64,000 nt of DNA from DASYPQ01 sp036006425 (GTDB lineage: Bacteria > Planctomycetota > UBA1135 > GCA-002686595), in NCBI GenBank assembly GCA_036006425.1, contig DASYPQ010000002.1, forward strand, positions 1 through 64,000. The letters run 5' to 3'. A model generated the notes under the pieces. The model saw only the letters and a list, made by a program, of their open reading frames with translations, was not told where the DNA came from and made no database searches. The stretch's first letter is position 1, and the number at the start of each line of letters is the position of its first letter. Below are positions 1 through 13,699 of the stretch, in pieces. The translations under genes were made by a program, and so were the position numbers.

Positions 1-1766
<1,766 letters not shown>

Positions 1767-1782
1767 CCGGCGGGGGACAGCG

Positions 1783-6240
<4,458 letters not shown>

Positions 6241-6280
6241 TCCCGACCACGATGCGGAGCGGGCGTCCGGCCGAGCACAC

Positions 6281-6308
6281 TTGACCCGGCGCCCCCTCCC
6301 CCTAGAAT
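6281..6308 (+). promoter_or_regulatory. Promoter for rpsL-rpsG
   Basis: TTGACC at 6281-6286, 16-nt spacer, TAGAAT at 6303-6308, in the 98-nt gap between rpoC and rpsL. Close to a sigma-70 consensus; predicted start near 6315, leaving a short leader with AGAGGA at 6321-6326 before the rpsL ATG at 6339. Separates str genes from rpoBC transcription. Confidence 0.7.
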
Positions 6309-6338
6309 GCTCGCCCCACCAGAGGACTCGAACCCCGA

Positions 6339-6713
6339 ATGCCGACGATCAATCAGCTCGTGCGCAAGGGACGGCAGAAGATGAAAAGCCGTTCCAAGTC
6401 GCCGGTCCTCGATTCCTGCCCGCAGAAGCGCGGCGTGTGCCTCGTGGTGAAGACCCAGACGCCCAAGAAGCCGAACTCGGCGCTGCGGAAGATCGCGCGC
6501 GTGCGGCTCTCGAACGGCAAGGAGATCACCTGCTACATCCCGGGTGAGGGACACAATCTCCAGGAGCACTCGGTCGTGCTCGTGCGCGGGGGACGGGTGC
6601 GCGACCTGCCGGGCGTGCGCTACCACATCCTGCGCGGAACGCTGGACGCTTCCGGCGTCGACGGACGGACGAAGAGCCGTTCGAAGTACGGCAGCAAGCG
6701 CCCCAAGAAGTAG
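6339..6713 (+). CDS. rpsL: Ribosomal protein S12
   Basis: 30S protein at the decoding centre, 124 aa, the normal length. It contains KTQTPKKPNSALRK (with the lysine altered in streptomycin-resistant mutants of other species) and GEGHNLQEHS, RGGRVRDLPGVRYH. Both streptomycin-site lysine regions look wild type. The start ATG at 6339 matches the conserved MPTINQL. rpsG follows after 21 nt. A dedicated promoter lies immediately upstream. Confidence 0.98.
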   Translation: MPTINQLVRKGRQKMKSRSKSPVLDSCPQKRGVCLVVKTQTPKKPNSALRKIARVRLSNGKEITCYIPGEGHNLQEHSVVLVRGGRVRDLPGVRYHILRGTLDASGVDGRTKSRSKYGSKRPKK

Positions 6714-6734
6714 ACGAAGGACGTCAGGGAAAGC

Positions 6735-7211
6735 ATGCCGCGCAACTACAAGTCAACCGAGGTCCTCGTTCGTCCGGACCCGAAGTTCGGTTCGATCCTC
6801 GCCTCGAAGATCATCAACAAGCTGATGTGGGGCGGGAAGAAGAGCACCGCGCAAGCGATCTTCTACGAAGCCCTCGATCTCGCGCACAAGCGCCTCCCGG
6901 AGATCACCGACCAGGTCGAGATCTTCACCAAGGCGATCGACAACGTGCGGCCGATGGTCGAAGTGCGCAGCAAGCGCGTCGGCGGCGCGAACTACCAGGT
7001 GCCGCGTGAAGTGCGCCGGAACCGCCAGCAGAGCCTCGCGATCCGCTGGCTGATCGACAACGCCCGCAAGAAGAAGGGCAAGCCGATGGCGAAGCGGCTC
7101 TCGGAAGAGCTCGCCGACGCCTGCCAGGGCACCGGCGCCTCGGTGCAGTGGAAGGAAGCCGTCCACAAGATGGCCGAGGCGAACAAGGCCTACGCGCACT
7201 ACGCGAACTAG
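6735..7211 (+). CDS. rpsG: Ribosomal protein S7
   Basis: 30S head primary assembly protein, 158 aa (usual 155-158). Recognised by the start MPRNYKSTEVLVRPDPKFGS, the segment VRPMVEVRSKRVGGANYQVPREV, and the C-terminal helix MAEANKAYAHYA. In E. coli S7 represses the str operon. Here the usual downstream fusA-tufA is absent: a terminator follows at 7237 and the next genes are on the opposite strand. Confidence 0.98.
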   Translation: MPRNYKSTEVLVRPDPKFGSILASKIINKLMWGGKKSTAQAIFYEALDLAHKRLPEITDQVEIFTKAIDNVRPMVEVRSKRVGGANYQVPREVRRNRQQSLAIRWLIDNARKKKGKPMAKRLSEELADACQGTGASVQWKEAVHKMAEANKAYAHYAN

Positions 7212-7236
7212 GGCAGCGCGAGCCGGCCGAATCAGC

Positions 7237-7266
7237 GAACCCCGCCACCGAGCGGGGTTCGTCGTT
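7237..7266 (+). terminator. Terminator after rpsG
   Basis: Perfect 9-bp hairpin: arms 7237-7245 (GAACCCCGC) and 7252-7260 (GCGGGGTTC), loop of 6, followed by GTCGTTTC. It sits between the converging rpsG and cytochrome gene ends and could slow transcription from both sides, though only the plus side has a short T tract. Confidence 0.75.
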
Positions 7267-7267
7267 T

Positions 7268-7861
7268 CTACGGACAGCCGCAGCCGCCGTCGATCCACGT
7301 GCGCATCGCGCGCACGAGATCCGCGTGGCTCGTCGACACGGGAGCGCGGCCGTCGCCGGGGCTCCAGCCCCACATCACGAGCGGGTCGTGGTCGACGTGG
7401 GCGAACAGCTCCTCGAGCGTCTTCCCGCCGTTGCGCTTGGCATCCTTGAGCTGCCGGCAGAGGTCGCCCGAGCTCCGGCCTTCGAACACGAGCGCCATGT
7501 CGGCGCGCGGCAGGTGCCACTTCGGCGCGCCGGGAGGCATGTGCGCACCGGGCGTGTTCTGCTCCTGGTGGCACGCGTCGCAGCGCATCGCGTAGAGACC
7601 CTGTCCGTCGCGCCCGCGCTGGACGTTCTGCGCGTGTGCGTGACTGTCGTCGCCTTGCAAGGGTGCCTCGCCGGCGGGATGGCAGTTGAGGCAGCGCGGG
7701 TGCTGGAGCGCGCCGTAGACGACGCCCCACGCCGCGACCGACGCCGGAGTGCCGTTCGGGACCGGCGCGCTCGAGCTCCTCCGCGTCTGCGGGCCGCCGC
7801 ACGTGGCGGCGAGCAGCGCGACGAGACCGGCGACGAGATGAGTCGGAGTGGTGATCTTCAC
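7268..7861 (-). CDS. Diheme cytochrome c (molybdenum hydroxylase electron acceptor)
   Basis: 197-aa exported protein with two CXXCH haem-binding motifs, CLNCH and CDACH, and further His/Met residues (HMPPG, MALVF) able to serve as distal ligands. The N-terminus (MKITTPTHLVAGLVALLAATC) is a signal peptide; the cysteine is preceded by Thr, so a lipobox is doubtful. The GTG start at 7861 overlaps the TGA of the upstream hydroxylase gene (GTGA), implying translational coupling. Cytochromes of this type commonly sit beside isoquinoline-oxidoreductase-like hydroxylases and take their electrons; that role here is inferred from context. Confidence 0.8.
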   Translation of the reverse strand: MKITTPTHLVAGLVALLAATCGGPQTRRSSSAPVPNGTPASVAAWGVVYGALQHPRCLNCHPAGEAPLQGDDSHAHAQNVQRGRDGQGLYAMRCDACHQEQNTPGAHMPPGAPKWHLPRADMALVFEGRSSGDLCRQLKDAKRNGGKTLEELFAHVDHDPLVMWGWSPGDGRAPVSTSHADLVRAMRTWIDGGCGCP

Positions 7862-9999
7862 GCCTTCAAGTCCTCCGTGCGGATCGGCAGACGCCGGATG
7901 CGCTTCTTCGTCAACTCGAAGAGCGCGTTGCACACGGCCGGCGCGACGGGGGGCACGCCGGGCTCGCCGACGCCGGTCGACGGTTCGCTGCTCTCGACGA
8001 TGTGCACGGCTAGCGACGGCATCTCGTGGATGCGCAGCATCGGATAGTCGTGGAAGTTGCTCTGCTCGACGCGGCCGTCCTTCAGCGTGATCTGGCTGTA
8101 GAGCGCGGCGGTGAGCCCGAATCCGACGGCGCCCTCGAGCTGCGCCTTCACCGTGTCGGGATTGACGACGCGCCCGCAGTCGACGGCCGTCGTGACGCGG
8201 TGCACGCGCGGCCGGCCATTCGCCAGCGACACCTCGGCGACGTGCGCCACGTACGAGTTGAAGGACTCGTGCACGGCGAGTCCGCGCGCGCGGCCGGCCG
8301 GGAGCGGCGAACCCCAGCCCGCCTCCTTCGCCGCGCGCTCGAGGACGCCGAGGAGTCGCGTCTTGCCGGCGAGCAGCTTCCGCCGCAGCGCTAGAGGATC
8401 TGCGCCCGTAGCGTGCGCGATCTCGTCGAGGAAGCTCTCGACGACGAACGCGGTGTGCGAGTGGCCGACCGAGCGCCACCACAGGGTCGGGACGCCGATC
8501 TTCGTCGTGTGCAGCTCGACCTGGACGTTCGGGATCGCGTACGGGAGATCGACGGCGCCCTCGACCGAGGTGCCGTCGATCCCGTCCTTGATGATGAACG
8601 GCTCGAACGGAGTACCGGCGATGAACGACTGCCCGACGATCGTGTGATTCCACGACGTGACCGCGCCCGCCGCGTCGAGCGACGCGCCGATGCGGCTGTG
8701 CCACATCGGACGGTAGTAGCCGGCGCGCAGGTCGTCCGTCCGCGTCCAGACGAGCTTCAACGGAGCCCCGGCGGCCTTCGCGATCTCGACCGCCTCGACG
8801 ATGTAGTCGGAGGCTGGATTCGCGCGTCTGCCGAAGCCTCCGCCGAGGAACGTCGTGTGGAGCTGCACTAGCTTCGGGTCGAGTCCGGCCGTGCGCGCCG
8901 CGGCCGCGTGATCGACGGTCTGGAACTGCGACCCCGCCCAGATCTCGCAGCGATCGGCGCGCAGGTCGACGACGCAGTTCAGGGGTTCCATCGTCGCGTG
9001 CGCGAGGTAGGGGAGCTCGTAATCGGCGTCGAGCCGTTTCGCGGCGCTGCCCGCGGCGGCGGCGACGTCGCCGTCCTTGCGCGCGACGAGGCCGGGCGTC
9101 GCGGCGAGGCGCTTCGCCTCCGCGCGCAGCTCGTCCGTCGCGAGCTTCGCGTTCGGCCCGAGGTCCCACTCGATCTCGAGCAGGTCGCGCCCGCGCTTCG
9201 CCGGGAAGAACCCGGTCGCGATCACGGCGACGCCCGAGCTGATCTCGACGACCTTCTTGACGCCGGGGACGGCCAGGGCCGCGTCCGACTTCACGCTCTT
9301 CACGCGGCCGCCGAACGTCGGCGGGTGCGCGACGAGCGCCGTCAGCATGCCCGGGAGGCGGACGTCGATCGCGAACTGCGCCTTGCCCGAGACCTTGTCG
9401 GCGGTGTCGAGACGGGGAAGCGGCTTGCCGATGATGCTGAAGTCCTTCGGATCCTTGAGCGCGACGTCCTTCGGGGCCTCGATTCCCGCGGCGAGGCTCG
9501 CGAGATCGCCGTACCCGGCGCGCTTTCCGCCCGGACCGACGACCGATCCCTTCTCCGTGCGGCATTCCGCCGCGCCGACGTTCCAGCTCCGCGCCGCCGC
9601 CGCGACGAGCATCGCGCGCGCCGAGGCGCCGGCCTTCCGCAGCGGCTCCGACATCCCGGCGACGCTCGTGCTCCCGCCGGTCATCTGGATCCCGAAGCCC
9701 GGATGCGCGTACACCGGATCGACGGGCGCGAACTCGAACCCGACCTTGGACCAGTCCGCGTCGAGCTCCTCGGCGAGCAGCATCGCGAGCGACGTGCACA
9801 CGCCTTGCCCCATCTCGGCCTTGTTGACGATCACCGTGACCTTGCCGTCCGTTGCGATGCGCACGAAGGCGTTCGGGACGAAGTCCTCGCCGCTCGCGGG
9901 CTCGACGGCTCCAGGCAGGCGGAATCCGATCAGCAGTCCGCCGCCGAGTGCGGCGGAGACGCGCAGGAACGTGCGGCGCTCGATCGTCTGCGGCTTCAT
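7858..9999 (-). CDS. Molybdopterin-binding large subunit, isoquinoline 1-oxidoreductase / aldehyde oxidase-like
   Basis: 713-aa molybdenum hydroxylase large subunit of the xanthine dehydrogenase superfamily. The N-terminus has a Tat motif (RRTFLR, residues 8-13) and hydrophobic stretch, so it is probably exported folded with cofactor. Visible motifs include KAEMGQGVCTSLAMLLAEELD, FLGGGFGRRANPASDY and GEPGVPPVAPAVCNALFE near the C-terminus, all typical of IorB-like subunits. Its ATG at 9999 overlaps the small-subunit stop (ATGA) and has a GGAGGGA ribosome-binding site. The 2Fe-2S subunit is upstream, cytochrome c downstream. The true substrate (aldehyde or N-heterocycle) cannot be read from sequence. 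Confidence 0.88.
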   Translation of the reverse strand: MKPQTIERRTFLRVSAALGGGLLIGFRLPGAVEPASGEDFVPNAFVRIATDGKVTVIVNKAEMGQGVCTSLAMLLAEELDADWSKVGFEFAPVDPVYAHPGFGIQMTGGSTSVAGMSEPLRKAGASARAMLVAAAARSWNVGAAECRTEKGSVVGPGGKRAGYGDLASLAAGIEAPKDVALKDPKDFSIIGKPLPRLDTADKVSGKAQFAIDVRLPGMLTALVAHPPTFGGRVKSVKSDAALAVPGVKKVVEISSGVAVIATGFFPAKRGRDLLEIEWDLGPNAKLATDELRAEAKRLAATPGLVARKDGDVAAAAGSAAKRLDADYELPYLAHATMEPLNCVVDLRADRCEIWAGSQFQTVDHAAAARTAGLDPKLVQLHTTFLGGGFGRRANPASDYIVEAVEIAKAAGAPLKLVWTRTDDLRAGYYRPMWHSRIGASLDAAGAVTSWNHTIVGQSFIAGTPFEPFIIKDGIDGTSVEGAVDLPYAIPNVQVELHTTKIGVPTLWWRSVGHSHTAFVVESFLDEIAHATGADPLALRRKLLAGKTRLLGVLERAAKEAGWGSPLPAGRARGLAVHESFNSYVAHVAEVSLANGRPRVHRVTTAVDCGRVVNPDTVKAQLEGAVGFGLTAALYSQITLKDGRVEQSNFHDYPMLRIHEMPSLAVHIVESSEPSTGVGEPGVPPVAPAVCNALFELTKKRIRRLPIRTEDLKA

Positions 10000-10472
10000 C
10001 GCGCGCTCCCTCCGCCTTGCATCAGGTCCGCGGCGCGGTGGATCGCGCGCCGGATCCGGAAGTAGGTCGCGCAGCGGCACACGTTGCCGGCCATGCACGC
10101 GTCGATGTCGCCGTCGCTCGGCTTCTTGTTCTCGGTGAGCAGCACGGACGCGCTCATGATCTGCCCCGTCTGGCAGTAGCCGCACTGCGGCACTTCCTCC
10201 TCGATCCAGGCTTGCGTCAGCGCTTCCTTCGGCGCGCCCGAGAGGCCCTCGATCGTCGTCACGCGCTTCCCGGCGGCGGACGAGACGGGCAGCACGCACG
10301 AGCGCACCGCGCGGCCGTCGACGTGGACGGTGCACGCGCCGCACTGCGCAGCGCCGCATCCGAACTTGGTCCCCGGGAGCTCCAGCGTCTCGCGGATCAC
10401 CCACAGGAGCGGCGTCGCGGGATCGACGTCCACCGAGACGCGCTTTCCGTTCACTTCGAGATCCAGGGCCAC
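9996..10472 (-). CDS. 2Fe-2S small subunit of molybdenum hydroxylase (IorA-like)
   Basis: 158-aa protein with two [2Fe-2S] clusters: the plant-ferredoxin type (FGCGAAQCGACTV...RSC) and the C-terminal helical one (QCGYCQTGQ and CMAGNVCRCATY). It passes electrons from the molybdenum centre of the adjacent large subunit. The GTG start at 10472 was chosen because GAGGAGG lies 5 nt upstream; a GTG seven codons earlier lacks such a site. It has no signal peptide, so it presumably travels with the Tat-exported partner. It is first in the three-gene minus-strand operon. Length fits the family (about 150-160 aa). Confidence 0.88.
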   Translation of the reverse strand: MALDLEVNGKRVSVDVDPATPLLWVIRETLELPGTKFGCGAAQCGACTVHVDGRAVRSCVLPVSSAAGKRVTTIEGLSGAPKEALTQAWIEEEVPQCGYCQTGQIMSASVLLTENKKPSDGDIDACMAGNVCRCATYFRIRRAIHRAADLMQGGGSAR

Positions 10473-10513
10473 GTCGACCTCCTCGTTCACGCTCGCGTTG
10501 CGGGACCGCCGGC

Positions 10514-10519
10514 AGCCTA
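10514..10519 (-). promoter_or_regulatory. Candidate -10 box for the molybdenum hydroxylase operon
   Basis: TAGGCT read on the minus strand, 41 nt upstream of the GTG at 10472, matching the TA(G/C)NNT form seen at other promoters in this window. No convincing -35 is visible, so confidence is low. It lies back to back with the plus-strand -10 candidate at 10545. Confidence 0.35.
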
Positions 10520-10544
10520 GCGCGCGGAACCTGCGGCCGCGAGC

Positions 10545-10550
10545 TACGCT
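10545..10550 (+). promoter_or_regulatory. Candidate -10 box for the Tsr3-like gene, possibly leaderless
   Basis: TACGCT ends only 6 nt before the ATG at 10557, and no Shine-Dalgarno is present. A transcript starting at the normal distance from this -10 would begin at or next to the start codon. No good -35 is seen. Confidence 0.4.
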
Positions 10551-10556
10551 TTCGCC

Positions 10557-11009
10557 ATGTCGCTCGACGTCCTGATCCTCCGCGACCCGCGCGAGTCGCC
10601 GAAGAAGTGCTCGCTGACTCCGTTGCGGGGCGTTCACGGAATCCGCTTCGTCCCGTACGCGAGCGATCGCCGCGTCGATGCGACCGGACGGGTGCTGCTC
10701 CACCCCGACGGCGAGGAGATCGGCCCGGCGGACCGCGGGCGCGGGATCCTGCTGGTCGACTGCGCCTGGCGCCGCCTCCCGGCTCTGCTCGCGAGCGTCG
10801 ACGGCGAGCCGGTGCGGCGCCGGCTGCCTCCGTTCGCGACGGCCTACCCGCGGAAGAGCCGCCTGTTCGAGGACCCCGAGCGCGGGCTCGCGTCGGTCGA
10901 GGCCCTGTACGCCGCCCTCGCGCTCCTCGGCGATCCGCAGCCCGCGCTCCTCGCGGCCTATCCGTGGGCGGAGCGGTTCCTCGCCGCGAATCCGTCGCTC
11001 GCGCGCTGA
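10557..11009 (+). CDS. Tsr3-like (DUF367) rRNA aminocarboxypropyltransferase homologue
   Basis: 150 aa. The protein resembles Tsr3, which in archaea and eukaryotes transfers an aminocarboxypropyl group from S-adenosylmethionine to a small-subunit rRNA uridine. Visible family features: the N-terminal DPRESPKKCS (Tsr3 has DPKKC), VDCAW at 67-71 (the D-x-x-W signature of the Tsr3/DTW superfamily), RRLPPFATAYPRK at 88-100, and the ASVEALYAALALLG helix. It is short but covers the core. The gene is not in an obvious operon: the divergent hydroxylase operon is upstream and the ECF fusion starts 55 nt downstream. Substrate in a bacterium is unknown; a 16S rRNA or tRNA target is an inference. Confidence 0.72.
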   Translation: MSLDVLILRDPRESPKKCSLTPLRGVHGIRFVPYASDRRVDATGRVLLHPDGEEIGPADRGRGILLVDCAWRRLPALLASVDGEPVRRRLPPFATAYPRKSRLFEDPERGLASVEALYAALALLGDPQPALLAAYPWAERFLAANPSLAR

Positions 11010-11064
11010 AAAAACCCTTTCGGAGCGCTTCGAATCGCCGGCGCGTGGCATCCCTGAGCTCGTC

Positions 11065-13665
11065 ATGACCCGCGGAGCCGAGCTGCGCGCGCCCGAAGCG
11101 ATCCTCGAGAGGAACCTCGAGTGGATCCGCGCGCTCGCGCGTTCGCTCGCGCGCGACGAAGCCGACGCGGACGATCTCGTGCAGGACGCGTGCGTCGCGG
11201 CGCTCGAGAGCGCACCCGAGACGGTCGAGCGGCCGCGGCGCTGGCTCGCGACGGTCGTCGGGAATCTCTGGCGCGAGAGCGGCCGCTCGCGGGAGCGCCG
11301 GCGCGCGCGCGACACGGACGCCTTCCGCGGGGATCGCACGCGCGACGACATCGTCGAGCAGGTGCAGGTCTTCCGCGAGGTCGCCGAGTGCGTCGTCGCG
11401 CTCCACGAGCCGTACCGCACCGCGGTCCTGATGCGCTTCTGGGAGGGGCTGCCGCCGCGCGCGATCGCCGCGCGCCTCGGGACGACGCCCGCGACGGTGC
11501 AGAACCGGATCGCGCGCGGACTGGCGCTCCTGCGCGAGCGGCTCGACGCCGCGCGCGGCGGGCGCGCGACGTGGCTCGCGGCCCTGCTTCCCTGGGTCGA
11601 ACGTCCCGCGGCACCGACCGCACTCTCGATCGGAGGTCTCGTCGTGAACGCGAAGCTCGTCCTCGCCTCGCTCTCGCTGGTCGTCGCCGCGGGCGCGCTC
11701 CTCGTGTGGGCGCAGCGCGACGGCGGTCCGGAAGTCGTCGCGCGCGCACCGGCGCCGGCGGAGGCGCAAGCGCACGAGCCGCTCGCGGCTCCGAACGCGC
11801 CGGCTCTCGCCCCGGCGAGCCCCGAGATCCGGCGCGAGCTCGCGACGAGTCCCGCCGTCGCGCCGGCCAGCGCCGCTCCGGCCGCGGAGAAAACCGCGTG
11901 GACGATCCGCGGTCGCGTGCTCGACGTCGAGGGCGTCCCGCTCCCCGGCATTCCGCTCGGCGCGGGTGGCGGCGGTCCGGCGATCACGTCGAGCGGCGCC
12001 GGCGGCAAGTTCGAGCTCGCGACCACGGAGCGCGACGTGCGCCTCGCGTCGGCGGATCCCGCGTGGACGACCGTGCGCAGCGCGGCCTGGCGTCCGGACT
12101 CGGAGTCCGAGCCGCTCGTCGTCGTCGCGCGCTCGATCGACGTCCAGGGCCGCGTCCAGGACGCGAACGGCGAGGGGCTCGCCTCGGCGCGCATCCGCTT
12201 CGCGATGCCGCCGGGCTTCGAGGCGCGCTTCGACAAGCCGCTGGAAGGCTCCGTGTCGATGAGCTGGTCGGCGACGTCGGGCCCGGACGGCGCGTTCTCG
12301 ATCCGCGGCATGCCGTCGATCCCGGGCGCGACGCTCTCGGCCGTGCTCGAGGGTTTCGCGCGCAGCGAAGTACCGGCGCCGGTCGGTCCGGCCGATCCCG
12401 CGGTGATCGTGCTCGCGCGTCCGGCGCGACCCGTCACCGGCCGCGTCGCCGGACGCGTGCTCGACGACCAGGGGAATCCCGTGCCGACGGCGCGCGTGTT
12501 CCTGGGCCTCGCTTCGGTCACGACCGACGCGAAGGGCGAATTCGCGCTCGACGTCGCGCGCGCTGTCTCCACCGACCGCATCGTCGCCGTGAAGGCGGGC
12601 TGGCTCCCGGCGATCCTCGAGCGGACGCGCGAGCCGCGCGGGGAGGACACGGGTTGGCCCGCGCTCGTCGAGCTCGTCCTCCCGGGTCCCGTGCTCTCGA
12701 TCCGCGGCCGCGTCGTCGACAAGAAGGGCGACCCTGTCGCGGGCCTGCGCGTCTCGATCGCCGATCCGACGCCGATCGGGACGATCGGCCAGATGCCCGT
12801 GCACGCCGAATTCCTCGGCGCGGGGAGCCCGATCCCCGCGGCGGCGCTCGAGACCGAGAGCCGGATGCCGTCGGCCGACGGGGACAACTTCAACGACTAC
12901 TACATGCGCGTCGGCGCGCCGTCCGCGTTCTTCCACTTCGCGACGACCGGCGCGGACGGCTCGTTCGAGCTCGGCGGGCTCGCCGACAAGCGCTACCGGC
13001 TGCGGCTGCAGGAGCCGAAGACGTGCGCGTTCTCGACGACCGAGGAGCTGCGCGCGGGCGCGCCTCCCGCTCGGATCGAATGGCTCGCGCCGCCGCTCTG
13101 GGAACGCGTCGCCGGCACCGTCGTCGACGACGAGGACCGGCCCGTCGCGGGCGCGCTCGTGTCGCTCGAGCGCGAGGCCTTCGGCGTGCGCACGCGCGTC
13201 TTCGGCGGACGCGTCTACGTGACGATGCGCGATCCGCGCGAGCGCGTGGCGACGGACGCGGACGGGCACTTCGAGTTTCGCGACGTGCCTTCCGAGGGGA
13301 TGGGCGTCCAGGTGCGCGGCGAGAGCGTCGTCCCCGACGAATTCCTGCTCGCGAAAGTCAGCGCGCCCGGCGCCGTGAAAATCGCCGTCCACCAGCGCTG
13401 CAAGTTCGAGGTGGTCGTCGTCTCCGGGGGCTTCGCGGCCGACGAGCTCGCGCTCCAGGACGTGCACGGTGCCCAAGTCGACGTCCTGCGGATGGACCTC
13501 GAGAGCGTGAATGCGTACTCGTCCGCCGCGATCACGGACGGACGCTCCGGCGTGCTCTCGGCGAGCTCGGCCGCGAAGACGCTCGTGCTCAAGAAGGACG
13601 GGGTCGTGGTGAAGACCGTGCCTCTGCAGCTCCGCGGGGGCGAGGTCACCCGCATCCAGGTCTGA
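11065..13665 (+). CDS. ECF sigma factor fused to membrane helix and carboxypeptidase-regulatory-like domains
   Basis: 866-aa fusion in one open frame. Residues ~15-80 form sigma region 2 (ARDEADADDLVQDACVAALE). Residues ~113-162 form region 4 with the helix-turn-helix (PPRAIAARLGTTPATVQNRIARGLALLRERL). A transmembrane helix follows at ~195-216, then an Ala/Pro-rich linker. About 600 residues follow containing five G-x-V-x-D-x-x-G-x-P-type repeats (starting near 279, 360, 455, 545, 680) typical of carboxypeptidase regulatory-like / prealbumin beta-sandwiches. The C-terminal part is predicted outside the membrane. This suggests a one-piece transmembrane signal device in which the sigma domain is tethered or released. 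No anti-sigma gene adjoins it. The ATG at 11065 has no clear ribosome-binding site. Confidence 0.85.
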   Translation: MTRGAELRAPEAILERNLEWIRALARSLARDEADADDLVQDACVAALESAPETVERPRRWLATVVGNLWRESGRSRERRRARDTDAFRGDRTRDDIVEQVQVFREVAECVVALHEPYRTAVLMRFWEGLPPRAIAARLGTTPATVQNRIARGLALLRERLDAARGGRATWLAALLPWVERPAAPTALSIGGLVVNAKLVLASLSLVVAAGALLVWAQRDGGPEVVARAPAPAEAQAHEPLAAPNAPALAPASPEIRRELATSPAVAPASAAPAAEKTAWTIRGRVLDVEGVPLPGIPLGAGGGGPAITSSGAGGKFELATTERDVRLASADPAWTTVRSAAWRPDSESEPLVVVARSIDVQGRVQDANGEGLASARIRFAMPPGFEARFDKPLEGSVSMSWSATSGPDGAFSIRGMPSIPGATLSAVLEGFARSEVPAPVGPADPAVIVLARPARPVTGRVAGRVLDDQGNPVPTARVFLGLASVTTDAKGEFALDVARAVSTDRIVAVKAGWLPAILERTREPRGEDTGWPALVELVLPGPVLSIRGRVVDKKGDPVAGLRVSIADPTPIGTIGQMPVHAEFLGAGSPIPAAALETESRMPSADGDNFNDYYMRVGAPSAFFHFATTGADGSFELGGLADKRYRLRLQEPKTCAFSTTEELRAGAPPARIEWLAPPLWERVAGTVVDDEDRPVAGALVSLEREAFGVRTRVFGGRVYVTMRDPRERVATDADGHFEFRDVPSEGMGVQVRGESVVPDEFLLAKVSAPGAVKIAVHQRCKFEVVVVSGGFAADELALQDVHGAQVDVLRMDLESVNAYSSAAITDGRSGVLSASSAAKTLVLKKDGVVVKTVPLQLRGGEVTRIQV

Positions 13666-13690
13666 CGCAGCCGCCCGCGCGCGATACCCT
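13662..13690 (+). promoter_or_regulatory. Candidate promoter for the EF-G paralogue
   Basis: CTGACG at 13662-13667 (overlapping the stop codon of the sigma fusion), 17-nt spacer, TACCCT at 13685-13690. The ATG at 13700 is 10 nt past the -10 and no Shine-Dalgarno is present, so the mRNA may be leaderless or nearly so. Confidence 0.55.
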
Positions 13691-13699
13691 GGGCGCGCC

